Below, one piece after another: positions 1 through 8,861 of a DNA stretch of 64,000 nucleotides. The stretch lies in NCBI GenBank assembly GCA_050633625.1, contig JBOEGW010000011.1:62001-126000 (forward strand), in the 5' to 3' direction. The notes under the pieces were generated by a model. That model worked only from the letters and a program-made list of their open reading frames with translations. It was not told where the DNA came from and searched no databases. Both the position numbers and the translations under genes were made by a program. The DNA comes from JBOEGW01 sp050633625. Its GTDB lineage: Bacteria > Pseudomonadota > Alphaproteobacteria > Rhodobacterales > Rhodobacteraceae. Each line of letters begins with the position of its first letter. Positions within the stretch are counted from its first letter, which is position 1.

Positions 1-728
1 CCTTGCTTGAACCCAAGCGGCCAGCCAAATGAGTGCGAAACTTCACCTTCATTGTGGTTCTCTGGCTTCACTTCCCAGATCTCTTTCATGCCAATACCGA
101 ATTTTGGCACATCGGAGTCACTGGCGAGGTCGTATTTGGCGATAATTTCCTTGGCGAGCGATCCACGCACACCCTCAGAAATAATCACATATTTGCCGTT
201 GAGAACCATACCCGGCTCATAGGAGTCGCCCGGCGTGCCGTCAGGGTTTTTGCCAAACTCGCCCGCGACAACACCTTTAACAGCGCCATTTTCATCATAC
301 ACAAGTTCAGAACAGGCCATGCCCGGATAGACTTCAACGCCCATCGCCTCCGCCTGCTCGGCCAGCCAACGACAAACATTCCCCATCGAAACGATGTAAT
401 TGCCGTGGTTGTTCATCAGCGGTGGCATGATCGAATTTGGAATACGAATGTGCCCGGCTTCGCCAAAGAAATAAAAGTTGTCTTTCTTGACCTCAACCGA
501 GACAGGCGCGCCTTTTTCTTTCCAATCAGGGATCAGCGCGTCCAGGCCGGATGGATCAAGCACCGCGCCCGACAGAATATGCGCGCCGACTTCAGACCCT
601 TTTTCAAGCACGACAACCATCAGGTCTTCGTCAAGCTGTTTCAGGCGGATCGCAGCCGAAAGACCGGCAGGGCCAGCCCCCACGATCACCACATCCACGT
701 CCATTGCTTCGCGTTCAATCTCGGTCAT
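1..728 (-). CDS. Electron transfer flavoprotein-ubiquinone oxidoreductase (N-terminal part)
   Basis: This inner-membrane flavo/iron-sulfur enzyme passes electrons from ETF (fatty acid and amino acid oxidation) to ubiquinone. The reverse strand translates from the ATG at 728 to a protein beginning MTEIEREAMDVDVVIVGAG, with a Rossmann FAD motif GAGPAGLSAA at residues 17-26. Next comes a typical ETF-QO stretch (SGAVLDPSGL, then MNNHGNYIVSMGNVCRWLAEQAE). About 242 codons are present. The gene runs off the left edge, so the quinone-binding and 4Fe-4S C-terminal parts are not seen. A purine-rich stretch (CAGGGGGTC) precedes the ATG. It is divergent from greA. Confidence 0.93.
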   Translation of the reverse strand, partial: MTEIEREAMDVDVVIVGAGPAGLSAAIRLKQLDEDLMVVVLEKGSEVGAHILSGAVLDPSGLDALIPDWKEKGAPVSVEVKKDNFYFFGEAGHIRIPNSIMPPLMNNHGNYIVSMGNVCRWLAEQAEAMGVEVYPGMACSELVYDENGAVKGVVAGEFGKNPDGTPGDSYEPGMVLNGKYVIISEGVRGSLAKEIIAKYDLASDSDVPKFGIGMKEIWEVKPENHNEGEVSHSFGWPLGFKQ

Positions 729-947
729 CTTGACCCCCTGCGTAATAATGTTTCGACTTCGATACCTGTCACGAAAGGATGGGTCAATCACGACACGGCG
801 TTACTTCGCTGCATTGCCGCATAAACAGAACAACAATCACGTTGCAAATGCCGTCTGATTGCTTTTTCCTTAGCAAAACCTTCGCTCCGCCGCTAAAGAA
901 GCCCTTGGAGACGAAAATACGAGTTAACATTATACATACAGGCGCCC

Positions 948-1418
948 ATGGAAAAGATTTTGCTCACCCGCGCGGGCTACACCGCACTCAACGACGAACT
1001 CAAGACCTTGAAATCGGTCGAGCGGCCAGCCGTGATCCAAGCCATCTCCGAAGCGCGTGAGCACGGGGATTTGTCGGAGAACGCCGAATACCACGCAGCG
1101 CGTGAAAAACAGAGCTTCATCGAGGGCCGCGTCAAGGAGCTTGAAGGCATTTTGGGGCTGGCCGAGGTGATCGATGCTGCAAGCCTGTCTGGCACGATCA
1201 AATTCAGCGCGACAGTGACCTTGGTGGACGAGGATACCGACGAAGAAAAAGTGTATCAGATCGTGGGTGAGCCTGAAGCCGATTTGGAAAAAGGCAAACT
1301 CAACATCAAATCCCCCCTTGCCCGTGCGTTGATTGGCAAGGAAGAAGGCGACAGCGTGGAAGTGCGCACGCCCGGCGGTGAGAAGAGTTACGAAATCCTC
1401 AAAATCGCGTATATTTGA
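948..1418 (+). CDS. greA: Transcription elongation factor GreA
   Basis: GreA rescues backtracked RNA polymerase by stimulating transcript cleavage through the secondary channel. The 156-residue product has the usual length. It has the N-terminal coiled coil (start MEKILLTRAGYTALNDEL, then ISEAREHGDLSENAEYHAA with the acidic tip residues D and E) and the C-terminal FKBP-like domain ending in GGEKSYEILKIAYI. No strong Shine-Dalgarno sequence is visible before the ATG. The next gene starts 33 nt downstream and is probably co-transcribed. Confidence 0.95.
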   Translation: MEKILLTRAGYTALNDELKTLKSVERPAVIQAISEAREHGDLSENAEYHAAREKQSFIEGRVKELEGILGLAEVIDAASLSGTIKFSATVTLVDEDTDEEKVYQIVGEPEADLEKGKLNIKSPLARALIGKEEGDSVEVRTPGGEKSYEILKIAYI

Positions 1419-1450
1419 CAAAGACCGGATCAACCGGGTGGATTTTTAGA

Positions 1451-2464
1451 ATGTCGCAAGAACAACACAGCTCCGATCAACCCGATTTGGGGGTTTTCGG
1501 GCGCCGCGCCAAACGCACAACGGACCCTTCCGAAGTAATCGCGGCGGCTTTGTCTGGATTTTGGCTAGCGGCCTGCGCGATTTTTTTCCTCGTCATCGAC
1601 ACCGAGTCGAGTTCGGGGCAAACTGGCTTGAATCTCGTGATGACCTTGCTTGCGGTTTTCCTGCCTGTCGCCGTAATTTGGCTCGCCACTTCCGCCGCGC
1701 GGTCCGCCCGGATCATGCGCGAAGAAACCGCCCGGCTTCAGTCCACAATCGACAGCCTGCGTCATAATTATCTGACACAAACCCAGGCCGCGCATCCGGA
1801 TAGCTCGCCCGATGTGGACGCGAAACTTGCCCAACTTGAGCGCGCACAACAAGAAACCGAGACCGCGCTTGCGACCTTTTCAACGCGCCGCCAAATGGCA
1901 AGCGCGCCTCTCCCAGCGCCCAAACCAAAGCGAAATGATCCCATCGAAGTACAAACAGCGATGGAGCTTAGTACGCCCAGTGAAGAAAACGATCCGCTGG
2001 ATTTGGACGACTTTATCCGAGCGCTTCATTTCCCTGAGGACGCCGAGGACACAGTTGGTTTTGAAGCATTGCGCCGCGCGCTCAAGGACCATAAGGTCGC
2101 TGGATTGGTGCAGGCCGCACAGGATGTTCTGACCTTAATGAGCCAGGACGGCATCTATATGGATGACCTCAATCCGGACCGCGCGCGCCCCGAATTCTGG
2201 CGCAAGTTTGCCAAAGGTGAACGTGGGCGCGCTATTGCGCCGCTTGGCGGCATTCGAGACCGTTCTTCGCTTGCGTTGACCGCGGGGCGGATGCGCCACG
2301 ACCCCATTTTTCGCGATGCCGTTCATCACTTCCTACGCCGCTTTGATCAGGTGTTTTCAGGATTTGAAGAAACCGCAACCGATGAGGACATCGCCCGCCT
2401 CGCCAACACACGAACCGCGCGGGCCTTTATGCTCCTCGGGCGCGTGACCGGAACCTTCGACTAG
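1451..2464 (+). CDS. Membrane-anchored protein of unknown function
   Basis: I do not recognise a named family. The frame is open from a TTG overlapping the greA stop, but the ATG at 1451 (MSQEQHSSDQPDLGVF) is the more likely start. The 337-residue product has two hydrophobic segments at roughly residues 32-48 and 58-77. A helical, probably coiled-coil stretch follows (about 85-125, rich in E, Q, A and L), then a proline-rich linker. The C-terminal soluble domain is about 150 residues (DLDDFIRALHFPEDAEDTVG onward). Its position after greA and convergent with rlmN does not suggest a function. Confidence 0.75.
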   Translation: MSQEQHSSDQPDLGVFGRRAKRTTDPSEVIAAALSGFWLAACAIFFLVIDTESSSGQTGLNLVMTLLAVFLPVAVIWLATSAARSARIMREETARLQSTIDSLRHNYLTQTQAAHPDSSPDVDAKLAQLERAQQETETALATFSTRRQMASAPLPAPKPKRNDPIEVQTAMELSTPSEENDPLDLDDFIRALHFPEDAEDTVGFEALRRALKDHKVAGLVQAAQDVLTLMSQDGIYMDDLNPDRARPEFWRKFAKGERGRAIAPLGGIRDRSSLALTAGRMRHDPIFRDAVHHFLRRFDQVFSGFEETATDEDIARLANTRTARAFMLLGRVTGTFD

Positions 2465-3648
2465 CCAAGGCCAGCTTCGCGCGCGATTTCCGCTTTGGAT
2501 TTTCGCGCCCGCTCTGTGGCAGACTTAAGCTGACCACAGGCCGCCATGATATCTTCGCCACGCGGTTTGCGCACCGGGCTTGCATAGCCAGCCTGATAGA
2601 TGATCTCAGAAAACGCGCGAATTCGGTTGTTGGATGACCGTTTATAAGGTGCGCCGGGCCATTCGTTGAACGGGATCAGGTTGATTTTCGCGGGAATACC
2701 TTCGATCAATTTGACCAAGCGATGCGCATCCTCATCGCTGTCATTCACCCCATCCAGCATCACATATTCAAAGGTGATGCGCTCAGAATTCGAAAGCTTC
2801 GGATAGCTGCGCAGCGCGTCCAGTAGCGCCTCAATGTTCCAGCGCTTGTTGATTGGCACCAATGTATCGCGCACTGCATCCGTTGTCGCGTGAAACGAGA
2901 TCGCCAACATACACCCAATCTCATCGCCCGCGCGCGCAATCTCAGGAACAACACCACTTGTGGACAATGTGATCCGGCGACGAGACAAAGAAATCCCTTC
3001 TGGATCCATCGCAATGTTCATCGCATCGCGCACCGCATCGAAGTTATAGAGCGGCTCGCCCATACCCATCAGAACGATGTTCGACAACAAGCGCGATTCA
3101 ACATTTGGCGTGCGCCCCGGTTCAGGCCACTCCCCCAAATCGTCGCGCGCCACCATGACCTGTCCGATCACTTCCGCCGCAGTTAGATTGCGCACGAGTT
3201 TTTGCGTGCCTGTATGGCAAAACGAACAAGTGAGAGTACAGCCGACCTGAGAACTCACACACAAAGTTCCGCGATCCGTTTCCGGGATGTAAACGATTTC
3301 GACCTCGTGACCACCCGCAATTCGAACCAGATATTTGCGCGTCCCGTCCTCGGAGACTTGTTTCGTGACAACCTCCGGAACGCGTACCTCAAAGTGCTCA
3401 GCCAAAATTGCGCGGTAATCTTTGGACAAATTCGTCATATCCGCAAAGTCGCGCACACCCTTTTGGTAGATCCACTGCCAAATTTGGCCACTGCGCATTT
3501 TCGCTTGTTTGTCCGGCGTTCCTGCCTCGATCAACACCTCGCGCAACCGTTCACGAGTCAGCCCGACAAGGTTCACCTTGCCAGATGCGTCAGAGTCTTT
3601 GCGAGGAATCGTAAGGACGTCCTGCGTGATTGGCGATGTCGCCGTCAT
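2461..3648 (-). CDS. rlmN: Dual-specificity RNA methyltransferase RlmN
   Basis: RlmN is a radical-SAM enzyme that methylates C2 of A2503 in 23S rRNA and A37 of some tRNAs. The 395-residue product carries the CxxxCxxC cluster at C137, C141 and C144 (VGCTLTCSFCHTG). The conserved Cys of LCVSSQ is at residue 130. The C-terminal catalytic Cys lies in IMAACGQLKSA, and the SAM-site stretch GMGEPLYNFDAV is present. The stop overlaps the end of the convergent gene by 4 nt. The IalB-like gene lies upstream on the same strand, separated by a terminator. Confidence 0.96.
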   Translation of the reverse strand: MTATSPITQDVLTIPRKDSDASGKVNLVGLTRERLREVLIEAGTPDKQAKMRSGQIWQWIYQKGVRDFADMTNLSKDYRAILAEHFEVRVPEVVTKQVSEDGTRKYLVRIAGGHEVEIVYIPETDRGTLCVSSQVGCTLTCSFCHTGTQKLVRNLTAAEVIGQVMVARDDLGEWPEPGRTPNVESRLLSNIVLMGMGEPLYNFDAVRDAMNIAMDPEGISLSRRRITLSTSGVVPEIARAGDEIGCMLAISFHATTDAVRDTLVPINKRWNIEALLDALRSYPKLSNSERITFEYVMLDGVNDSDEDAHRLVKLIEGIPAKINLIPFNEWPGAPYKRSSNNRIRAFSEIIYQAGYASPVRKPRGEDIMAACGQLKSATERARKSKAEIAREAGLG

Positions 3649-3727
3649 GATGCGCGCTCCAATGGGGTTCGCGCCCCATATAGGGGATTCTCACCCAGTT
3701 TCAAAAGGATTCACGCGCTTTGAAAGC

Positions 3728-3756
3728 AAAAACCCGCCTCACAATGACGCGGGTTT
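3728..3756 (-). terminator. Rho-independent terminator after the IalB-like gene
   Basis: On the reverse strand an 8-bp stem (AAACCCGC / GCGGGTTT) with an 11-nt loop is followed by a run of five T. It lies between the stop of the IalB-like gene (3779) and the rlmN start (3648), so it ends transcription from 4297 before rlmN. Confidence 0.8.
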
Positions 3757-3778
3757 CCTTTGTGGCTGGTGATCTGCC

Positions 3779-4297
3779 TTATTTGCAGCGTTTATCCGCG
3801 TCATCCACAGAAGCCGTAAACCCAAGCAGCGAAAATGTGTCTTCGGTGCGGGTTCCGCGCGAGGACCGCCCAACCAAAGAAGCGCTCGCGCCCTTCTTCA
3901 TCGAAGCGATGATTTGAGCATCCGCTTCCGGTCCCGCCGACCAAGCCCAGTCATTCTCGGTGAAGAGATCAAAAGAGGTCGCGCCAACCTGCAAAGTCAC
4001 TTTCGAGCCGTTTGCGAATGGATACCCGCCCGTAAAGGAGACTTCTCCGGCATTCGAGCCTTTGCGATACGTCACGAACAACAAAATGTCGCCACGGTTC
4101 ACCGAAACGGGTGATCCGTTCTTTGTATTTACGGTTTGTTTGGGAAGCGAAACGCTCCAGCAATCGTTCCCTTCCGCAAAAACGCTCCAATCCGTGTTGG
4201 CCGCAACTCGGTTGGTGCTTTCCTGCGCAAACGCGCCAGTCGCCGCAAAGAGCGACAAACTTGCAATCGTAAGACCTCGTGCAATGTTTGATTTCAT
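3779..4297 (-). CDS. Invasion-associated locus B (IalB) family secreted protein
   Basis: The product is a predicted periplasmic or exported protein of 172 residues. I chose the ATG at 4297 because it starts a clean signal peptide (MKSNIARGLTIASLSLFAA, cleavage near AFAQ). The longer open frame from 4351 adds an implausible charged leader. The mature part has the IalB-family pattern DWSVFAEGNDCWSVSLPKQ, a GGYPFANGSKVTLQVG-like core and a late Cys (DADKRCK) that may form a disulphide with the early one. The family name comes from Bartonella; the role in free-living alphaproteobacteria is unknown. Confidence 0.8.
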   Translation of the reverse strand: MKSNIARGLTIASLSLFAATGAFAQESTNRVAANTDWSVFAEGNDCWSVSLPKQTVNTKNGSPVSVNRGDILLFVTYRKGSNAGEVSFTGGYPFANGSKVTLQVGATSFDLFTENDWAWSAGPEADAQIIASMKKGASASLVGRSSRGTRTEDTFSLLGFTASVDDADKRCK

Positions 4298-4487
4298 GTC
4301 AAATACAGCCTCCAGCTGCTCCTGCCTCTCGGCTCCAGATACCGGCACCATCTAGCGTGGTTCTCAGCATTTCTGGACCCATTATCAACGTCCTGCCCGC
4401 ACCTTAACGTAAAATCGCCGATTGTTAAAAGCCCCGTTGGCGGAAAATCGCGCGTTCGGGTGAGACGATGGCGCAAAGCAGCTGTGT

Positions 4488-5363
4488 TCAGGCCGCAAAT
4501 TCAGATTTCGCGTAGCCTTGGATGAACAATAGTGCAGTCAAATCCCCATGATTAATGCGGATATCACATTCGGCCGCCACCGATGGTTTAGCATGAAGCG
4601 CCACACCCGCGCCCGCAATAGACAACATCCCTAAATCATTTGCGCCATCGCCCACGGCAAGCACGTCTTCATGCAGCAAACCAAGGCGCGCTGTGATGTC
4701 TTCAAGCGCAGAAACCTTGGCCGCGCGCCCGAGTATTGGGGCGATCACTTCGCCCGTCAGCACATCGTCTTGAATGTCGAGCGTGTTGGCACGGTTTTCG
4801 TCAAACCCAAGCTCGGCGGCGACCTTGGCCGTAAAGGCCGTAAACCCCCCCGATACAAGCGCCGTGTACGCCCCGTTTGCGCGCATCGTCGCCAATAACG
4901 CCGCCCCGCCCGGCATGAAGGTAATGCGTTCGGCCAAAACTTTGTCGATCACATTGGCCGCCAAACCTTTGAGCAGGCCAACACGTTCGCGCAAGGCCCC
5001 TTCAAAATCCAGCTCGCCATTCATGGCGCGGGCCGTAATGCCTGCAACCCGCTCTCCCACGCCAGCCTCGATCGCCAGCTCATCAATGCACTCTTGCTGG
5101 ATCATCGTACTATCCATGTCTGCAAGAAGCATTTTCTTGCGGCGGTTTCGCGTTGCCTGAACGATCAAATCAACGCCCTCGCGTTGCAGATCCACCCAGA
5201 CGTCCCAGCGATTTTGCGGGACGCGATCCATGGAAAATTCCGCGGCCTCGCCCGGCGCCAGCCAAATCGCTTCGCCGCCGCCCCAAGCATTGCGTAGATT
5301 TTCGACCAAAGCGGCCTCAAGGCAGGGCGTTTGGGGGGAAGTTAAGACCGTGACCGTATACAT
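4488..5363 (-). CDS. serB: Phosphoserine phosphatase SerB
   Basis: SerB catalyses the last step of serine synthesis, L-phosphoserine to serine. The 291-residue protein has an N-terminal ACT-like region (about 1-75) and the HAD motif ADMDSTMIQQECIDELA with the nucleophile and acid aspartates at D82 and D84. It also has the SGGFTAF motif and the GDGANDLGML Mg-binding motif. Both length and motif order match bacterial SerB. It stands alone on the reverse strand, next to the end of the flagellar cluster. Confidence 0.95.
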   Translation of the reverse strand: MYTVTVLTSPQTPCLEAALVENLRNAWGGGEAIWLAPGEAAEFSMDRVPQNRWDVWVDLQREGVDLIVQATRNRRKKMLLADMDSTMIQQECIDELAIEAGVGERVAGITARAMNGELDFEGALRERVGLLKGLAANVIDKVLAERITFMPGGAALLATMRANGAYTALVSGGFTAFTAKVAAELGFDENRANTLDIQDDVLTGEVIAPILGRAAKVSALEDITARLGLLHEDVLAVGDGANDLGMLSIAGAGVALHAKPSVAAECDIRINHGDLTALLFIQGYAKSEFAA

Positions 5364-5449
5364 GATGCGCCATCTCCATTTTGCCCAACCGCATAGACCG
5401 CGCTCTCACAAAATGCCAGCCACAAAGGCCAATGCGCTCACCAAAACCA

Positions 5450-6166
5450 TTATCCCCCGGTGCTCAGGATAGACACCTGATCGGAGGTAATCTCATCTCC
5501 GTTCTCGAGCACAAGGATGGTGGTGTCACCTTCCAATCGAGCCTCCACAATTTCTGTGTAGACCTCCACCTGTTCCTCAGTGGACTCACCTGACTCGGTG
5601 TAATGAACCATATGGAAAGAGTAGAGCCCGCTCGAATAGGGATTTCCGTAAGCATCCACACCGTCCCATTCAACTGGGGCACCCGTGACAGCATCATAGC
5701 TGCGCTCCACCTCCGCCCCGGAAGAATCGCGCACGACAAAGGCAGACAAATATGCACCATCCTTGGGTTGCGGCGCGATGGTGACAGGGGATTGGTCGAA
5801 ATACACGGACGACGGCGCACGCACCTCTAGTCCAACCCAAGACCCCAAATTTGCCATACCCCCGGCGCTGCTCGTGCCTCCAAGGGCCGCAATCTGATCT
5901 TTCAGCTCAGCCAAAAGATCATTGGTTTGGACCTGCTGCTCAACCCCAGAGAACGTCGCGAGCTGGACAGCATAATCCGTGCTCTCAATCGGGTTCAAAG
6001 GATCTTGGTTTTCAAGCTGGGCCGTCAACATTTTCAGGAAAGTTTCGAAGTCAGACGAAATCATGCCCGCCGACGATTTGCTTTCGACTTCCGCTTGCGT
6101 GGCTTCGTCCGAAAACGAGGTTCCGCCGAAGACCTGATTTGAGGGGGTGACCGAAGTAATGTCCAT
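5450..6166 (-). CDS. flgD: Flagellar hook assembly (capping) protein FlgD
   Basis: FlgD caps the growing hook and is lost when the hook is complete. The 238-residue protein has the signature N-terminal block FETFLKMLTAQLENQDPLNP followed by ESTDYAVQLATFSGVEQQVQ. A central FlgD Ig-like/tudor region (WDGVDAYGNPYSSGLYSF) follows. An ATG at 6166 with AGGAG upstream is preferred over the TTG one codon earlier. It follows fliK by 9 nt and is co-transcribed with it. Confidence 0.93.
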   Translation of the reverse strand: MDITSVTPSNQVFGGTSFSDEATQAEVESKSSAGMISSDFETFLKMLTAQLENQDPLNPIESTDYAVQLATFSGVEQQVQTNDLLAELKDQIAALGGTSSAGGMANLGSWVGLEVRAPSSVYFDQSPVTIAPQPKDGAYLSAFVVRDSSGAEVERSYDAVTGAPVEWDGVDAYGNPYSSGLYSFHMVHYTESGESTEEQVEVYTEIVEARLEGDTTILVLENGDEITSDQVSILSTGG

Positions 6167-6175
6167 CAAAAGCTC

Positions 6176-7855
6176 CTATAATCGGATATCCATGCCACCA
6201 CTGGCGGCGCGCAAATTTTGGTCTAACGGCAACATGTCTTGGGAAACCGCACCGTCGGCGCTTGTCCCGCCGCTGCTTTCAGGCGACGATTGCGCAACAC
6301 CATAGCTTGCATTTTGGTCCTGATCGCCTTGCGAGAAGTCATAGGTTACCTCGCCATAGCCAAGCTGCTGCATCGCAGCATCAAGCTGATCAATGTTGCG
6401 CTTCAATAATTCGAGCGTTTCCGGTCGCTCCGCGGACAGAGACACTGTCATCATGCCGCCTTCATTGTTGAACGTGAGCGACAACCGGCCCAATTCTTCA
6501 GGTTTCAACATGACTTCGATCACGCCGTCGTCCGCAACCCTTGCAACATCAACAATCTGCGCCGCCACATGGCGCGCCATATCAGGGGAATGCGCGAGTG
6601 ATCCGGAAGGCGCAATAACGCTCATCCGCTCGCCCGACCGCGCCTCACCGGTGGTCGCGATGAGCGGAATATCCTCAATCGTTGGCGCGTCCAAAACAAG
6701 GGTCGACTGCTGCGCAGTTTTTGCTTCGACCGACATCTGATCCATCAAAGCTGGCCCGACGCTCACATCTCGCTCCAAAGGCGGCGATTGCGCAGCTCCC
6801 GTTAGAGCGGAAGGCTCCAAAGATTCAGGCGGATCACCGGCGGTGCGCATCAGGAGGGTCTTCTGCTTCCCACCGTCAGCACCAAACATCTCATCGTGCA
6901 ATCCCTGAGCCGCCTTGAGAAGGCCCGGATTTTCCTTCGCCGCGCCCAGAGGTTCGCCGGAAACTTCTCCTAACAAAGCGCCTCCAGCTGAACCAACCGC
7001 ATCCGTCGGCAAGGCAAACCCATCTACATTCTGCGCCTGTGAGAGGTGGGCGCTATCCGTAAAACCGGATGCGCTGACAGGCAAGGAGATGCCACGCCCC
7101 AACCGCTCCAAGGCTTGATGTTGCGCGACATTTGCCCCTCGTTCGTTCAACGACAACGCCGCAGCCTTCAGCAGTTCTCCGTCAGGCGCTTCTTCGACCT
7201 CACTTAATCCACCGGTGTTGCGCCCATCGGCCTCACCTAAATCTAAGGGCAGTTCATCTGACGTCTTGCCCCCCGCTTCAGATTTACTGGAAGGATTTCG
7301 CAAAACGCTTTCAGGATCGCGCGATATTCCCGACATTTGGCCACTCTGAATTGGCACTGCGTTTTCCGGGCTTTTGGTCAATGCGCCCGGCGTAACCTCT
7401 TCGCCCGCCTGCGCGGCATTGCCCCCGGCCAATTCGCTTTGATCGGCCAAAACAGCCCGCAAGCGCGCCGGAATATCGGTCAAGTTTTCATCAATCTGCG
7501 CAGCGCCCAAACCCGGCGTGACATGTGTTTCGCCGGACTCAATGTCCGCATCACTTACAGTATCGTGATCTGCGTCTCGCGCATCAGTCTGTATATTTGA
7601 CTCGCGCGTCACTGGCCTCGCTGAGGATGCATCTTGCCTGTCCCGCGCCGCCGAAACACTTTTCTCGCTCGCATTCACGCCTTCAGAGGCCTTCTTCCCT
7701 GAAGCGGTCCCATCGTTTCGATCAGACGCCTTTTGATCACGCTTCAAGACCAACGCGAATTCATCGTCTTTCGAAGCCTCCGCCGCCGGTTGATTGGCTT
7801 TTTTACCCAGGTCATCGCGGGGACCAGGTTTGATCGCAATTTCTTGTATCTGCAT
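6176..7855 (-). CDS. fliK: Flagellar hook-length control protein FliK
   Basis: FliK acts as the secreted ruler that switches the export apparatus from hook to filament substrates. The 559-residue protein has a long, low-complexity polar N-terminal and middle part, as usual for the ruler. The conserved C-terminal switch domain is near residues 435-520 (VMLKPEELGRLSLTFNNEGG, then LLKRNIDQLDAAMQQLGYGE). It is the first gene of the fliK-flgD operon, divergent from the rod-binding protein gene. Confidence 0.9.
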   Translation of the reverse strand: MQIQEIAIKPGPRDDLGKKANQPAAEASKDDEFALVLKRDQKASDRNDGTASGKKASEGVNASEKSVSAARDRQDASSARPVTRESNIQTDARDADHDTVSDADIESGETHVTPGLGAAQIDENLTDIPARLRAVLADQSELAGGNAAQAGEEVTPGALTKSPENAVPIQSGQMSGISRDPESVLRNPSSKSEAGGKTSDELPLDLGEADGRNTGGLSEVEEAPDGELLKAAALSLNERGANVAQHQALERLGRGISLPVSASGFTDSAHLSQAQNVDGFALPTDAVGSAGGALLGEVSGEPLGAAKENPGLLKAAQGLHDEMFGADGGKQKTLLMRTAGDPPESLEPSALTGAAQSPPLERDVSVGPALMDQMSVEAKTAQQSTLVLDAPTIEDIPLIATTGEARSGERMSVIAPSGSLAHSPDMARHVAAQIVDVARVADDGVIEVMLKPEELGRLSLTFNNEGGMMTVSLSAERPETLELLKRNIDQLDAAMQQLGYGEVTYDFSQGDQDQNASYGVAQSSPESSGGTSADGAVSQDMLPLDQNLRAASGGMDIRL

Positions 7856-7970
7856 ATCTCTTTCCGGGAGTTCTTGCGCCGAATTCCCGCATCATGCCCT
7901 CAAGGTGGTTACTACTTCTTTACCCAAATCGATCATCTTGAAAAAACTTGTTCGAATTGGAGACATCCAC

Positions 7971-8294
7971 GTGACGACATTTTCACCACCGCTCACGCAA
8001 CCCATCAGTCCGGCGGGCCAACGCTCTCATGTTCAACAAAATAACACGCCCCTAGCGCATGATGCGAAATTGATGGACGCCGCCAAAGATCTTGAAGCGA
8101 GCTTTCTCGCTGAAATGCTGAAGTCCGCGGGCCTCGGCAAACCATCCGAATCGTTTGGCGGCGGCATTGGCGAAGAGCAATTCAGTTCATTTTTGGTCCA
8201 AGAACAGGCCAAAGCCATGGTTGGCGCTGGCGGGATCGGGTTGGCCGAATCTATTTTCGAAGCCTTGAAGGAGAGACAGAATGGCACTCTTTAG
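7971..8294 (+). CDS. Stand-alone rod-binding protein (FlgJ N-terminal domain)
   Basis: The product corresponds to the rod-capping half of FlgJ without the peptidoglycan hydrolase half. The frame is open from 7794, but the GTG at 7971 with GGAG 7 nt upstream is the best start and gives 107 residues. The conserved rod-binding pattern is KLMDAAKDLEASFLAEMLK, then EEQFSSFLVQEQAKAMVG and GIGLAESIFEAL. A separate lytic transglycosylase gene lies at 22472-23254 in this cluster. It overlaps the next gene by 14 nt. Confidence 0.85.
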   Translation: MTTFSPPLTQPISPAGQRSHVQQNNTPLAHDAKLMDAAKDLEASFLAEMLKSAGLGKPSESFGGGIGEEQFSSFLVQEQAKAMVGAGGIGLAESIFEALKERQNGTL

Positions 8295-8637
8295 TACGCG
8301 CGCCCCCACCGGCGAATTAGAAGACCTGCTGGAAAAGGAACGAGTCCTTATAATGGGCGGCGACATTTCCGGGGTATTGCGACTCGCCAAAGAAAAGGCG
8401 CGATTGCTCTCTCGTGTCATGAATGAGTCAGAGAATGGCGCAGATTTGGAGCGTCTGCGCGCGATGGCGGAACGAAATAACACGCTTCTCGCCTCTGCCG
8501 CGCGGGGCATCAAACGAGCCACCGAGCGCTTACAAAATGCGGACGAAACCCCGTCCTCCTCCCTAAAAACATACGGGCGCGATGGGACGAGCCAATCCGT
8601 TGGCCCAGCCCCCAAGAGCCTCACCAAGCGCGCTTAA
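8281..8637 (+). CDS. FlgN-like flagellar export chaperone candidate
   Basis: The 118-residue product is mostly helical (ELEDLLEKERVLIMGGDISG, then LAKEKARLLSRVM and LERLRAMAERNNTLLASAARGIKRA). That is the layout of FlgN-type chaperones of the hook-associated proteins FlgK and FlgL. Its start overlaps the end of the rod-binding gene, with GGAGAG just upstream. The assignment rests on size, helical pattern and context rather than a diagnostic motif. Confidence 0.65.
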   Translation: MALFSTRAPTGELEDLLEKERVLIMGGDISGVLRLAKEKARLLSRVMNESENGADLERLRAMAERNNTLLASAARGIKRATERLQNADETPSSSLKTYGRDGTSQSVGPAPKSLTKRA

Positions 8638-8770
8638 CGCCCGGAAATCAGCCCGGTTTTGTCTCAAATCCGACACATTCGAAAGCGAAACGTTCACTGT
8701 TCTTTTAGCACTTACGCTCAGATTGCAGATGCATCCTGAGGGGGTGGCACGGTTCGGAAAATCCCGTCCG

Positions 8771-8818
8771 TAGAGGTCAGAAAGACTCTGGAACCCGCCT
8801 AAAGCGGGCGGACCTCTA
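8771..8818 (+). promoter_or_regulatory. Structured 5' leader of the flagellin mRNA
   Basis: A perfect 8-bp stem (TAGAGGTC at 8771-8778 with GACCTCTA at 8811-8818) encloses a second hairpin, CCCGC / GCGGG (8794-8798 with 8804-8808) with a 5-nt loop. It ends 43 nt before the flagellin start codon. In Caulobacter FlbT acts post-transcriptionally on the flagellin mRNA leader, and flbT is encoded just downstream here. A role as FlbT target or stability element is inference. Confidence 0.55.
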
Positions 8819-8861
8819 ACCTGGCGTAAAAATACGTCGCATGACTAAAGGAATTGAACAC

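Noticed and set aside
33..824. Open frame of 263 codons on the + strand
   Set aside because: It lies antisense over the ETF-ubiquinone oxidoreductase gene, has no ribosome site and has an Arg/His-rich composition typical of a shadow frame.
8744..8760. TGGCACG resembling a sigma-54 -24 element before flagellin
   Set aside because: There is no GC at the -12 position at the required spacing (GG-N10-GC fails).
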